Shown piece by piece: positions 1-4,972 of a DNA stretch of 6,233 nucleotides. The stretch is from assembly GCA_964591605.1 (NCBI GenBank), contig CAZQEN010000413.1, positions 1-6,233 of the forward strand. Direction: 5' to 3'. A program made the translations under genes and the position numbers. Position 1 is the first letter of the stretch. Every line of letters starts with the position of its first letter. This DNA is from CAYLLT01 sp964591605 (lineage in GTDB: Bacteria; Planctomycetota; Phycisphaerae; UBA1845; PWPN01). The notes under the pieces are model-generated. The model did no database searches, was not told the origin of the DNA, and saw nothing but the letters and a program-made list of their open reading frames with translations.

Positions 1-39
1 ATTCGCAGTTGCGAATGCATGCTGCCCATGCCACCCGCC
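1..39. repeat. Left-edge fragment of a dispersed palindromic repeat
   Basis: Bases 1-7 (ATTCGCA) and 10-16 (TGCGAAT) form a perfect 7-bp inverted repeat with a 2-base spacer. It is followed at 21-39 by GCTGCCCATGCCACCCGCC. The reverse complement of this second block, with one extra C, occurs at 6196-6215 near the other end of the window, again beside a TTCGC/GCGA inverted repeat. The element runs to the window edge, so it is probably cut off. The inference is an interspersed palindromic repeat; the family is not identified. Confidence 0.55.
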
Positions 40-88
40 TACCTTGACACGCACCTGACCCGAATGCCCGTGCCACGAAGGCCTTGAC
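23..88 (+). repeat. Two imperfect copies of a TGCCCRTGCCAC...CCTTGAC unit
   Basis: TGCCCATGCCAC (23-34) is followed seven bases later by CCTTGAC (42-48). TGCCCGTGCCAC (65-76) is followed five bases later by CCTTGAC (82-88). Both blocks therefore recur in the same order and orientation. The second CCTTGAC contains the proposed -35 element of the serS leader promoter, and the first contains a perfect TTGACA (44-49) for which no convincing -10 was found. Confidence 0.4.
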
Positions 89-114
89 CATTCCGGCGGC
101 TGCGGTTCTAATAC
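84..114 (+). promoter_or_regulatory. Candidate sigma70-type promoter of the serS leader
   Basis: TTGACC at 84-89 is a good -35 hexamer. TCTAAT at 107-112 lies 17 bases downstream; the overlapping TAATAC at 109-114 is a better -10 match but has a 19-base spacer. Transcription would start near 119-121. The leader would then run about 220 bases to the serS start and pass through the hairpin at 277-316. No better promoter was found between here and serS. Confidence 0.4.
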
Positions 115-118
115 TGAC

Positions 119-250
119 ATGCACCTGCAGACCGCTCATACGCTCGGGAACATGTCCTTGCACCGTGGGTCGGGCGGGCTGGCGGCGCGCCTCCCCTTCG
201 CGTATCTCTACTGGTTTTGGTTTACCCGCGAGCGGCGGCGACGGGCATGA
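119..250 (+). CDS. Putative aromatic-rich leader peptide (43 aa)
   Basis: An ATG frame ends in TGA at 248-250. Residues 27-35 read FAYLYWFWF, seven aromatics in nine codons (197-223), followed by a basic tail, RERRRR. The aromatic codons form an AT-richer patch in GC-rich surroundings. The ATG lies about where the candidate promoter would start transcription and has no Shine-Dalgarno, so it would be leaderless; a second in-frame ATG at 152 would give 32 residues. Dense codons for related amino acids ahead of a terminator are typical of attenuator leader peptides such as trpL, pheL and pheM. A hydrophobic stretch plus basic tail would also suit a small membrane protein. A chance open frame cannot be excluded. 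No homologue is recognised. Confidence 0.35.
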   Translation: MHLQTAHTLGNMSLHRGSGGLAARLPFAYLYWFWFTRERRRRA

Positions 251-276
251 ACTGATCGTAACGGATCCGAATCAAA

Positions 277-316
277 CGCCCTGAGACGCCGAAAGACGCT
301 CAGGGCGATTTTGTTT
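277..316 (+). terminator. Intrinsic terminator or attenuator before serS
   Basis: CGCCCTGAG (277-285) pairs perfectly with CTCAGGGCG (299-307). Above a bulged A286, CGCC (287-290) pairs with GACG (295-298) with one C-A mismatch, closing on a GAAA tetraloop (291-294). TTTTGTTT follows at 309-316. This is a textbook plus-strand intrinsic terminator. It sits only 21 bases before the serS start, so serS must be transcribed through it unless an unseen promoter overlaps the T-tract. That favours a regulated attenuator, although it could simply end an upstream transcript. Confidence 0.75.
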
Positions 317-337
317 GGCCGAAAACTGAGAGCTCTC

Positions 338-1672
338 ATGATCGACATCAAACTTCTCCGACAGGACCCCGATGCCTTCCGGCGTGCCGCCGAAAGCAAG
401 CGCATCCGGTGCGACATCGACGCCGTCCTGGCGGTCGACGACCGCCGCCGCGCCGCCCAGCAGGAGCTCGATCAGCTCAAATACCGGCAGAACGAGATCG
501 GCGGCCAGATCGCCCTCTACAGGAACCCCAAGAGCAAGTGGTATCAGCAGGCCCTGGCCGCCGGCCGTAGCGAAGCGGAGCTCCGGGAGGAAGGCCAACG
601 CCTGGTGGAGTTGTCCACACAGCTCAAGGAGCAGGTCAGGAAGCTGGAAGACGAGTTCAGACTCGCCGACGAAGAGCTGGACCGCGCGCTGCTCACCCTG
701 CCCCAGCTTCCCTCCCTCGACGCCCCCATCGGGGCCGACGCGTCCGAAAACGTCGAACTCCGCCGCGTCGGCGAGCCGCGGCGCTTCGAGTTCGAGCCGA
801 AGGATCACGTCGCGCTCATGACGCAGCTCGGCATGCTCGACGTGGAGCGCGGCGTGAAGCTCTCAGGCGCCCGGCACTACATCCTCAAAGGCGATGGCGC
901 CATGCTGCACCAGGCTGTCCTGCGTCTGGCCCTCGATCTCATGATCCAGCGCGGATTCACGCAGATGCACGTGCCGGTGCTGGTGCGCGATGAGATCATG
1001 GTCGGCACCGGCTACTATCCCGGCGGCGAGGAGCAGGCCTACCGCTGCGAGCGGGATGCGTCGAGCCTGGTGGGCACCGCCGAGGTGCCGCTCACGGCGT
1101 ATCACAGCGACGAAATCCTCACCGAAGAGGAACTGCCCAGGAAATACGTCGCCGTCAGCCCGTGCTTCCGGCGCGAGGCCGGCGCCGCCGGCAAGGACAC
1201 CTACGGGCTGTACCGCATCCACATCTTCGACAAGGTCGAGCAGGTGATTCTCTGCCGCAGCGATGAGGAGGAGTCCAAACGCTTCCATGCCGAGATCCTT
1301 CAGAACGCCGAGGACGTGCTGGCCCGGCTGGAACTCCCCTACCGCGTGATCAACGTCTGCACCGGCGACATGGGCCAGGGCAAGGTTCAGCAGTTCGACA
1401 TCGAGACATGGATGCCCTCGCGCAGCAGCTACGGCGAGACGCACTCCGCCTCGCGTTTCGGCGAGTTCCAGGCACGACGGCTCAAGCTGCGGTATCGGGA
1501 TGGCAGGAAGCAGATCCATTTCTGCCACACGCTCAATAACACGGTCATCGCGAGCCCGCGCATCCTGATCCCGCTCGTCGAAACGCATCAGCAGGCGGAC
1601 GGCTCGATACGTGTCCCCGCGGCGCTGCGGCCATACCTGGGCGGCCGCGAGATCATCGGTCGGGAGACGTGA
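338..1672 (+). CDS. serS: Seryl-tRNA synthetase
   Basis: This cytoplasmic class II aminoacyl-tRNA synthetase charges tRNA-Ser (and tRNA-Sec where present) with serine, using ATP. The 444-residue protein is near the family's usual length. Residues 1-115 form the N-terminal tRNA-binding arm, a long antiparallel helical coiled coil that starts with the typical MIDIKLLRQDPDAFR. The catalytic core shows GTGYYPGGEEQAYR (223-236), the serine-binding TAEVPLT (247-253), motif 2 FRREAGAAGKDTYGLYR (277-293), and motif 3 with its arginine in SPRIL (R408), ending in LRPYLGG. The ATG at 338 was chosen because homologues begin there; an upstream in-frame TTG at 311 lies inside the terminator T-tract. Shine-Dalgarno complementarity is weak (GAGAG at 328-332). 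The last codons and the stop lie in a 7-base tandem repeat. Identification is secure. Confidence 0.97.
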   Translation: MIDIKLLRQDPDAFRRAAESKRIRCDIDAVLAVDDRRRAAQQELDQLKYRQNEIGGQIALYRNPKSKWYQQALAAGRSEAELREEGQRLVELSTQLKEQVRKLEDEFRLADEELDRALLTLPQLPSLDAPIGADASENVELRRVGEPRRFEFEPKDHVALMTQLGMLDVERGVKLSGARHYILKGDGAMLHQAVLRLALDLMIQRGFTQMHVPVLVRDEIMVGTGYYPGGEEQAYRCERDASSLVGTAEVPLTAYHSDEILTEEELPRKYVAVSPCFRREAGAAGKDTYGLYRIHIFDKVEQVILCRSDEEESKRFHAEILQNAEDVLARLELPYRVINVCTGDMGQGKVQQFDIETWMPSRSSYGETHSASRFGEFQARRLKLRYRDGRKQIHFCHTLNNTVIASPRILIPLVETHQQADGSIRVPAALRPYLGGREIIGRET

Positions 1673-1698
1673 AACGTGGGACCTGAGATGTGAGATGC
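1664..1698 (+). repeat. Degenerate 7-base tandem array at the serS stop
   Basis: Five consecutive 7-base units can be read: GAGACGT, GAAACGT, GGGACCT, GAGATGT and GAGATGC, with a consensus near GARAYGT. The array begins within the last serS codons, and the serS TGA (1670-1672) spans the junction of units one and two. It then runs 26 bases into the intergenic region. It is not long enough to be a CRISPR or minisatellite and resembles a decayed heptamer repeat. Its function is unknown. Confidence 0.65.
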
Positions 1699-1828
1699 CG
1701 GGCGCCCGCCCGTTCGGCTGAGCTCACGGCCGAAGCCCGTGGCGGCCGGGAGATGAGTCAAGAGAAAGTGGGAACAAGAGGGCGATTCACGAAACCGACG
1801 CGGCAGGCGCCGCAGATCGGAGTTGGTC

Positions 1829-1996
1829 ATGGAAACAGCAGCGGACGAGTCACGTGGGACCCAAAGGGTCGAAGCGATGGTCATCAATCTCCGGCAGCAG
1901 ATCCGCCGCGTCCGCGCGATCGCGGATCGGGTGCACGGCGAGCTGATGGTCGCGAATGCGGGGGATGAGGAGGCTGGCTGGCGTCTCGCCGCCTGA
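1829..1996 (+). CDS. Possible small protein of 55 residues, unknown function
   Basis: I do not recognise this frame. It starts at ATG 1829 with GGAG (1819-1822) six bases upstream, a good Shine-Dalgarno, and ends at TGA 1994-1996. About three quarters of its codons end in G or C, and this rises in the middle, as expected for a coding frame here. Residues 13-40 (from QRVEAM to HGELM) look like one amphipathic, strongly basic helix; the ends are acidic and alanine-rich. There is no signal peptide, membrane segment, cysteine cluster or known motif. It lies on the same strand between serS and aroF, 156 bases after the former and 185 before the latter. It could be a real small helical protein, a gene remnant or chance. 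Confidence 0.35.
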   Translation: METAADESRGTQRVEAMVINLRQQIRRVRAIADRVHGELMVANAGDEEAGWRLAA

Positions 1997-2135
1997 AACG
2001 GATGAGCCCTAGACTCGCCATCTCCATCCACTGCTCCGCTCCGCTCTGGACGCCGCAGCGGCTCGGCCGCACGCGCCGCACGGGACGCTGCGTCTTCCTG
2101 TTTAGCCACCCGGCACGGCCGGGTCGCCCCTCACG
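1997..2135. other. Intergenic stretch with a short hairpin, no gene seen
   Basis: No convincing frame or RNA gene was seen on either strand. The one clear structure is ACCCGGC (2108-2114), three bases, then GCCGGGT (2118-2124): a perfect 7-bp stem with a very tight loop. No T-tract follows on either strand, so it does not read as an intrinsic terminator. The stretch 1699-1818, upstream of the small ORF, likewise holds no recognisable gene, only a 6-bp inverted repeat TTCGGC/GCCGAA (1713-1718 and 1729-1734). Confidence 0.4.
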
Positions 2136-2170
2136 CAACCGACAACGCACAACGAACAACGGACAATAAG
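2136..2170 (+). repeat. Second degenerate 7-base tandem array, upstream of aroF
   Basis: Five 7-base units can be read: CAACCGA, CAACGCA, CAACGAA, CAACGGA and CAATAAG, with consensus CAACGNA (TNCGTTG on the other strand). The array ends one base before the aroF Shine-Dalgarno and would lie in the 5' untranslated region. Its consensus differs from that of the array at 1664-1698, but period and copy number are the same. Confidence 0.65.
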
Positions 2171-2181
2171 CGGAGCTTTCT

Positions 2182-3204
2182 ATGATCGTCGTGATGCAGC
2201 AAGGCGCAACGAAAGAGCAGGTCGACCACGTCGTCCAGCTCGTGCACGAAATGAAACTCAAAGATCACGTGATTGTCGGCACCGAACGAACGGTTGTCGC
2301 CGTCATCGGCGACGACCGGTTCAAGGACCGGCCCGCCCTCGAGAGCTGTCCGGGCGTGGACCGCGTCGTACCGATCCTGGCCCCTTACAAGATCGCCAGC
2401 AAGCAGACCCATCCCGAGCCCTCGGTCATCCCCCTGGGTGGAAGGCTCGGCGCGTCCGCGGGCGGCCGCAAGATCTGCATCATCGCCGGGCCGTGCAGCG
2501 TCGAGGACCGTGTGAAGCTGATCGAGTGTGCCCATGCCTGCAAGGAGGCCGGCGCTACCGCCCTGCGCGGCGGCGCCTTCAAACCGCGAACCAGCCCGTA
2601 CCAGTTCCAGGGTCTCGGCAAGAAAGGGCTCGAGATCCTGGCCGAAGCCCGCGAGCAGACCGGCATGGCCGTCGTCACCGAGGTCATGAGCATCGACCAG
2701 GTCGATCTGGTCGCCGAGTACGCCGACGTCCTACAGATCGGCACACGCAACATGCACAACTTCAACCTGCTGCAGGCGTGCGGAACGGTCAGAAAGCCCG
2801 TCGTGCTCAAACGCGGCTGGAGCGCGACGTTCAACGAATTCATGCTCGCCGCCGAGTACATCATCAGCAGCGGAAATCCGAGCGTGATTCTCTGCGAGCG
2901 CGGCATCCGCACCCATGAAGACTACGTGCGCAACACGCTGCCGCTGGCGATCATCCCCGCCGTCAAGCGCGAGTCGCATCTGCCGATCATCGTCGATCCG
3001 TCGCAGGGCACCGGCCACTCGTACATGGTGCCCGCCATGTGCCGGGCGGCCATCGCCGCCGGCGCCGACGGCCTGCTCATCGAGGTCCACCAGGACCCCG
3101 AGCACGCCCTGACCGACGGCGCCCAGTCGATCACGCCCGAGGCGCTCGCGGCGACCATCCGGCAGATCCAGGCCCTCGCGCCGATCGTTGACCGGGAGCT
3201 GTGA
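2182..3204 (+). CDS. aroF: 3-deoxy-7-phosphoheptulonate (DAHP) synthase, type I-beta
   Basis: This enzyme condenses phosphoenolpyruvate with erythrose 4-phosphate to DAHP, the first step of the shikimate pathway to Phe, Tyr and Trp. It has 340 residues, like the I-beta enzyme of Thermotoga. Residues 1-70 match the N-terminal ferredoxin-like domain used for feedback control in that class; residues 95-335 form the TIM barrel. Visible motifs are AGPCS (102-106, metal ligand C105), GGAFKPRTSPY (130-140), LKRGWS (209-214), IEVH (300-303, ligand E301) and TDGAQS (311-316, ligand D312). The usual metal-binding His of DPSH is Gln in DPSQGTGH (272-279), a departure from the family. GGAG (2172-2175) lies six bases before the ATG. 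It lies 509 bases after serS on the same strand; co-transcription is possible but not shown. Class and function are secure, catalytic competence slightly less so. Confidence 0.95.
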   Translation: MIVVMQQGATKEQVDHVVQLVHEMKLKDHVIVGTERTVVAVIGDDRFKDRPALESCPGVDRVVPILAPYKIASKQTHPEPSVIPLGGRLGASAGGRKICIIAGPCSVEDRVKLIECAHACKEAGATALRGGAFKPRTSPYQFQGLGKKGLEILAEAREQTGMAVVTEVMSIDQVDLVAEYADVLQIGTRNMHNFNLLQACGTVRKPVVLKRGWSATFNEFMLAAEYIISSGNPSVILCERGIRTHEDYVRNTLPLAIIPAVKRESHLPIIVDPSQGTGHSYMVPAMCRAAIAAGADGLLIEVHQDPEHALTDGAQSITPEALAATIRQIQALAPIVDREL

Positions 3205-3239
3205 CGCCCCGCACGAAATCGTCCGTGGGGCACCCAGGC
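3201..3239 (+). repeat. Imperfect 39-base direct repeat, copy 1
   Basis: It aligns without gaps to 3299-3337 at 31 of 39 positions. Both begin GTGAC and end in an identical GGGCACCCAGGC. This copy begins at the aroF stop codon (TGA 3202-3204). CACG (3213-3216) with CGTG (3224-3227), flanked by CCC and GGG, could form a small stem. No T-tract follows, so a terminator role for aroF is uncertain. Confidence 0.55.
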
Positions 3240-3298
3240 GTGTGGGACCGGACTTCGGCGAGCTCAGTCGAGCCGCATCCTGCCGGTCACGCGCGAGA

Positions 3299-3337
3299 GT
3301 GACACCCCGCCCGGGACCGTCCTCCGGGCACCCAGGC
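3299..3337 (+). repeat. Imperfect 39-base direct repeat, copy 2
   Basis: This is the partner of 3201-3239, 98 bases downstream. Here GCCCGG (3309-3314) pairs with CCGGGC (3324-3329), extended by one G-T pair, over a 7-base loop. Eight differences from copy 1 cluster in the hairpin region, while the flanking GTGAC and GGGCACCCAGGC blocks are kept. It lies entirely in the intergenic region. Confidence 0.55.
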
Positions 3338-3370
3338 AGCGACGGCCCTGCGTGTCCGGTGCGAAAGCAG

Positions 3371-3393
3371 GCCGTTCGCAAATGGCGGACGGC
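3371..3393 (+). promoter_or_regulatory. Hairpin in the lipoprotein 5' region
   Basis: GCCGTTCGC (3371-3379) pairs with GCGGACGGC (3385-3393) over a 5-base loop, with a single G-T pair. It ends 20 bases before the ATG at 3414. No T-run follows, so it is not an intrinsic terminator; it might affect translation or stability of the downstream message. Function is not shown. Confidence 0.35.
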
Positions 3394-3413
3394 GTGATGG
3401 ATGAGTCGTAACC

Positions 3414-4232
3414 ATGAGCGGCTGCGGCATGCGTCTCGTACTGGCGCTCGACCTTTTCGCAATCCCGCTGGTAGCGGGGTGCGCCGCCACGGACAACCGC
3501 GAGCCGGCCCAGACCGGCACGCCCCGCCAGTCGCCCGCCACCCCGCCCGCCGACGACGTCATCCGGCGGATCGAAGCCGACCCCCCGGGCTTTCTGCGCG
3601 AGGTCTACGGCCGCAGCGACGCCCTCACCCAGTACCGGCTCACCTTCTACCGGCAGGAGCGGCTCGGACTGATCCCCAGGCTGACCCCGCTCGAGCGGAT
3701 CCAGGCATCCTTCCGCAAGAACCCCTTCAGCGTCCGGTTTGAATGGCCCGACGCGGACGCGGACTATGCCGAGTCGATCTACGTCGCCGGCCGCAACAAC
3801 AACAAGCTCATCGTCCGCGAGAGAAAGGGCCTGCTCGGCCTGCCCCCGACGACCCGCATCGTGGACGTGCAGGATCCCGTCAAGTTCGGCCGAAGCAGGA
3901 ACCCCATCACCGACTTCGGCCTGGCCCGCGTGGCCAAGAGGACCATCGATTCACTGAATGACCCGCAGATGCGCAAGTCCACGAAGATCACCTACGAGGG
4001 CATCGTGCAGCTTCAGCCGATCGACCGGCCGGCATACGCCTTTCGCATCGATCGCTCGACCGTCCCCGGCACACGCTATCCGCGCCAGGACTTCTTCGTG
4101 GACGTGCACACGCTCCTGCCTGCCGGAACAGACCTCTATCTCCCCGACGGCGCCCTCGACACGCGGTACCGCTACACGGACGTGAACGTTGACGTGAACC
4201 TGACCGGCGCGGACTTCCAGCTCGCGCGATAG
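3414..4232 (+). CDS. Predicted lipoprotein, DUF1571 family
   Basis: A 272-residue envelope protein of unknown function. The N-terminus has a hydrophobic segment (7-21) and a lipobox V-A-G-C with cysteine at 23, so it should be lipidated and anchored in a membrane after signal peptidase II cleavage. A Pro/Ala/Thr-rich linker (24-47) follows. The mature part (about 50-270) resembles DUF1571 proteins, common in planctomycetes: LTQYRLTFYRQERL (71-84), PFSVRFEWP (104-112), a beta-rich middle, and a C-terminal YPRQDFFVD...LPAGTDLYLPDGALDTRYRYTDV region, reminiscent of lipoprotein-carrier-like folds where a sugar or lipid ligand may bind. No catalytic residues are evident. The Shine-Dalgarno is weak, and ATG 3429 (residue 6) is an equally reasonable start, giving MRLVLALDLF. 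Family assignment is from recall of sequence style; function is unassigned. Confidence 0.82.
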   Translation: MSGCGMRLVLALDLFAIPLVAGCAATDNREPAQTGTPRQSPATPPADDVIRRIEADPPGFLREVYGRSDALTQYRLTFYRQERLGLIPRLTPLERIQASFRKNPFSVRFEWPDADADYAESIYVAGRNNNKLIVRERKGLLGLPPTTRIVDVQDPVKFGRSRNPITDFGLARVAKRTIDSLNDPQMRKSTKITYEGIVQLQPIDRPAYAFRIDRSTVPGTRYPRQDFFVDVHTLLPAGTDLYLPDGALDTRYRYTDVNVDVNLTGADFQLAR

Positions 4233-4304
4233 TTTCATTTCGCCGCGACGTCAATGTCCGCAGCATCAGGCGTGCGCGTGACCTTGTTTCCCCAGTTCTT
4301 GTAT

Positions 4305-4325
4305 CGCGGGCCAAGCTCTCCCGCG
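4305..4325. terminator. Hairpin between convergent genes, possible terminator
   Basis: CGCGGG (4305-4310) pairs perfectly with CCCGCG (4320-4325) over a 9-base loop. It lies in the 145-base gap between the lipoprotein (plus) and ferritin (minus), whose 3' ends face each other, which is where a shared terminator would be expected. Neither strand shows a T-tract after the stem, so support is weak. Another imperfect stem (4222-4229 with 4240-4248, one bulge) spans the lipoprotein stop codon. No gene was seen in the gap. Confidence 0.25.
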
Positions 4326-4377
4326 CAGCTCCCGACCGGTAGAACTTCTGACTCCAGGCATGGGCTCACGAATCCTG

Positions 4378-4881
4378 CTAATCCTCGGACTCCGGTGCCC
4401 GCCCGCCCAGCTCGCGATCGAGCAGGAACAGCAGATGGGCATGGCCCTCGATCGACTTGAGCTTGTCGAGGATGGCTTCCGCGCTCTTTTCCTCCTCCAC
4501 CTGCTCGTTGATGAACCAGTGCAGGTGCGTCTGCGTGGGGTAGTCCCGCTCCTGGATCGCCAGTTCGTAGAGCTGGTGGATCGATTCGGTCACCTGCCGC
4601 TCGTGTTCGAGGATCTGCTCGAAGATTTCGGCCGGCGTACCGAAACTGGCCGGCGGCGTGTCGATCCCGCCGAGCACCACGCGCCCGCCGCGGTCCAGCA
4701 CGTAGTCAAACAGCCGCATGCCGTGTGACGTCTCCTCGCGAGCCTGAAGTTTGAGCCACCGGGCAAAGCCGGGGAGCTTCTCATGCTCAAAGTGAGCGGC
4801 CATGGACAGGTACAGGTGGGCCGAGCTGAACTCGTTGTCGATCTGTTCGTTCAGCGCGTTCTCGATGGTGGTTTTGAGCAT
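4378..4881 (-). CDS. ftnA: Bacterial non-heme ferritin
   Basis: This iron-storage protein oxidises Fe(II) at a di-iron ferroxidase centre and stores it as ferric mineral inside a 24-subunit cytoplasmic shell. The 167-residue protein matches E. coli FtnA in length. The ferroxidase and third-site residues line up at the E. coli positions: E17, Y24, E49, E50, H53, E94, E126, Q127, E129 and E130. Recognisable stretches are NEQIDNEFSSAHLYLSM (11-27), EETSHGMRLFDYV (49-61) and FINEQVEEEK (123-132). No heme-ligand methionine pattern of bacterioferritin was noted. The ATG at 4881 was chosen over a longer open frame because homologues start at MLK and AGGAG (4892-4888) lies six bases upstream. It is divergent from hemW across a short shared region. 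Confidence 0.96.
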   Translation of the reverse strand: MLKTTIENALNEQIDNEFSSAHLYLSMAAHFEHEKLPGFARWLKLQAREETSHGMRLFDYVLDRGGRVVLGGIDTPPASFGTPAEIFEQILEHERQVTESIHQLYELAIQERDYPTQTHLHWFINEQVEEEKSAEAILDKLKSIEGHAHLLFLLDRELGGRAPESED

Positions 4882-4921
4882 ACATGTCTCCTGATGTGCA
4901 CAGAAACGCTCCCCGAAAAAC

Positions 4922-4950
4922 ACCTTATCCGACGTGCCCCGCCCTGCCAA
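4922..4950 (-). promoter_or_regulatory. Candidate ferritin promoter
   Basis: Read on the minus strand, TTGGCA (4950-4945) and TAAGGT (4927-4922) are separated by exactly 17 bases. The -10 keeps the three most conserved positions, T1, A2 and T6. Transcription would start near 4914, giving a leader of about 30 bases that includes the AGGAG. No Fur-type inverted repeat was recognised here, so iron control is not shown. Confidence 0.5.
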
Positions 4951-4963
4951 CTCCGTTTTGCCG

Positions 4964-4969
4964 TATGAT
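4964..4969 (+). promoter_or_regulatory. Candidate -10 element for hemW
   Basis: TATGAT matches five of six positions of the sigma70 -10. No good -35 lies 16-18 bases upstream. If used, transcription would start at about 4976-4979, at the second ATG of hemW, so the message would be leaderless. This would fit the lack of a Shine-Dalgarno. Confidence 0.3.
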
Positions 4970-4972
4970 GGT

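Noticed and set aside
84..284. 66-residue plus-strand frame starting with TTG in the serS leader, with several serine codons
   Set aside because: It was considered as a serine-sensing leader peptide, but its start is the proposed -35 element, its serine codons are scattered, and its stop lies inside the terminator stem. The overlapping aromatic frame at 119-250 fits better.
115..337. T-box riboswitch, 6S RNA, hammerhead ribozyme or tRNA in the serS leader
   Set aside because: No T-box core, no closed long rod with a central bubble, no CUGANGA element and no complete cloverleaf could be read.
272..808. 178-residue minus-strand frame over the serS N-terminal arm and leader
   Set aside because: It is antisense to serS and reads through the terminator hairpin; the composition is that of a shadow frame.
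863..1588. 241-residue open frame on the minus strand opposite serS
   Set aside because: It lies entirely within a secure gene, has no recognisable motif, and is the kind of mirror frame expected where third positions are nearly all G or C.
1588..2261. Long minus-strand frames in the serS-aroF gap
   Set aside because: They have Arg/Ser/Pro-rich compositions with no motif, and part of their coding would come from the heptamer arrays.
2731..3462. 243-residue minus-strand frame across aroF and the following gap
   Set aside because: Most of it is antisense to conserved DAHP synthase sequence, and the rest crosses the repeats at 3201-3337.
4360..4728. 122-residue plus-strand frame opposite ferritin
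   Set aside because: The minus-strand ferritin has all its ferroxidase residues, so the plus frame is a shadow.
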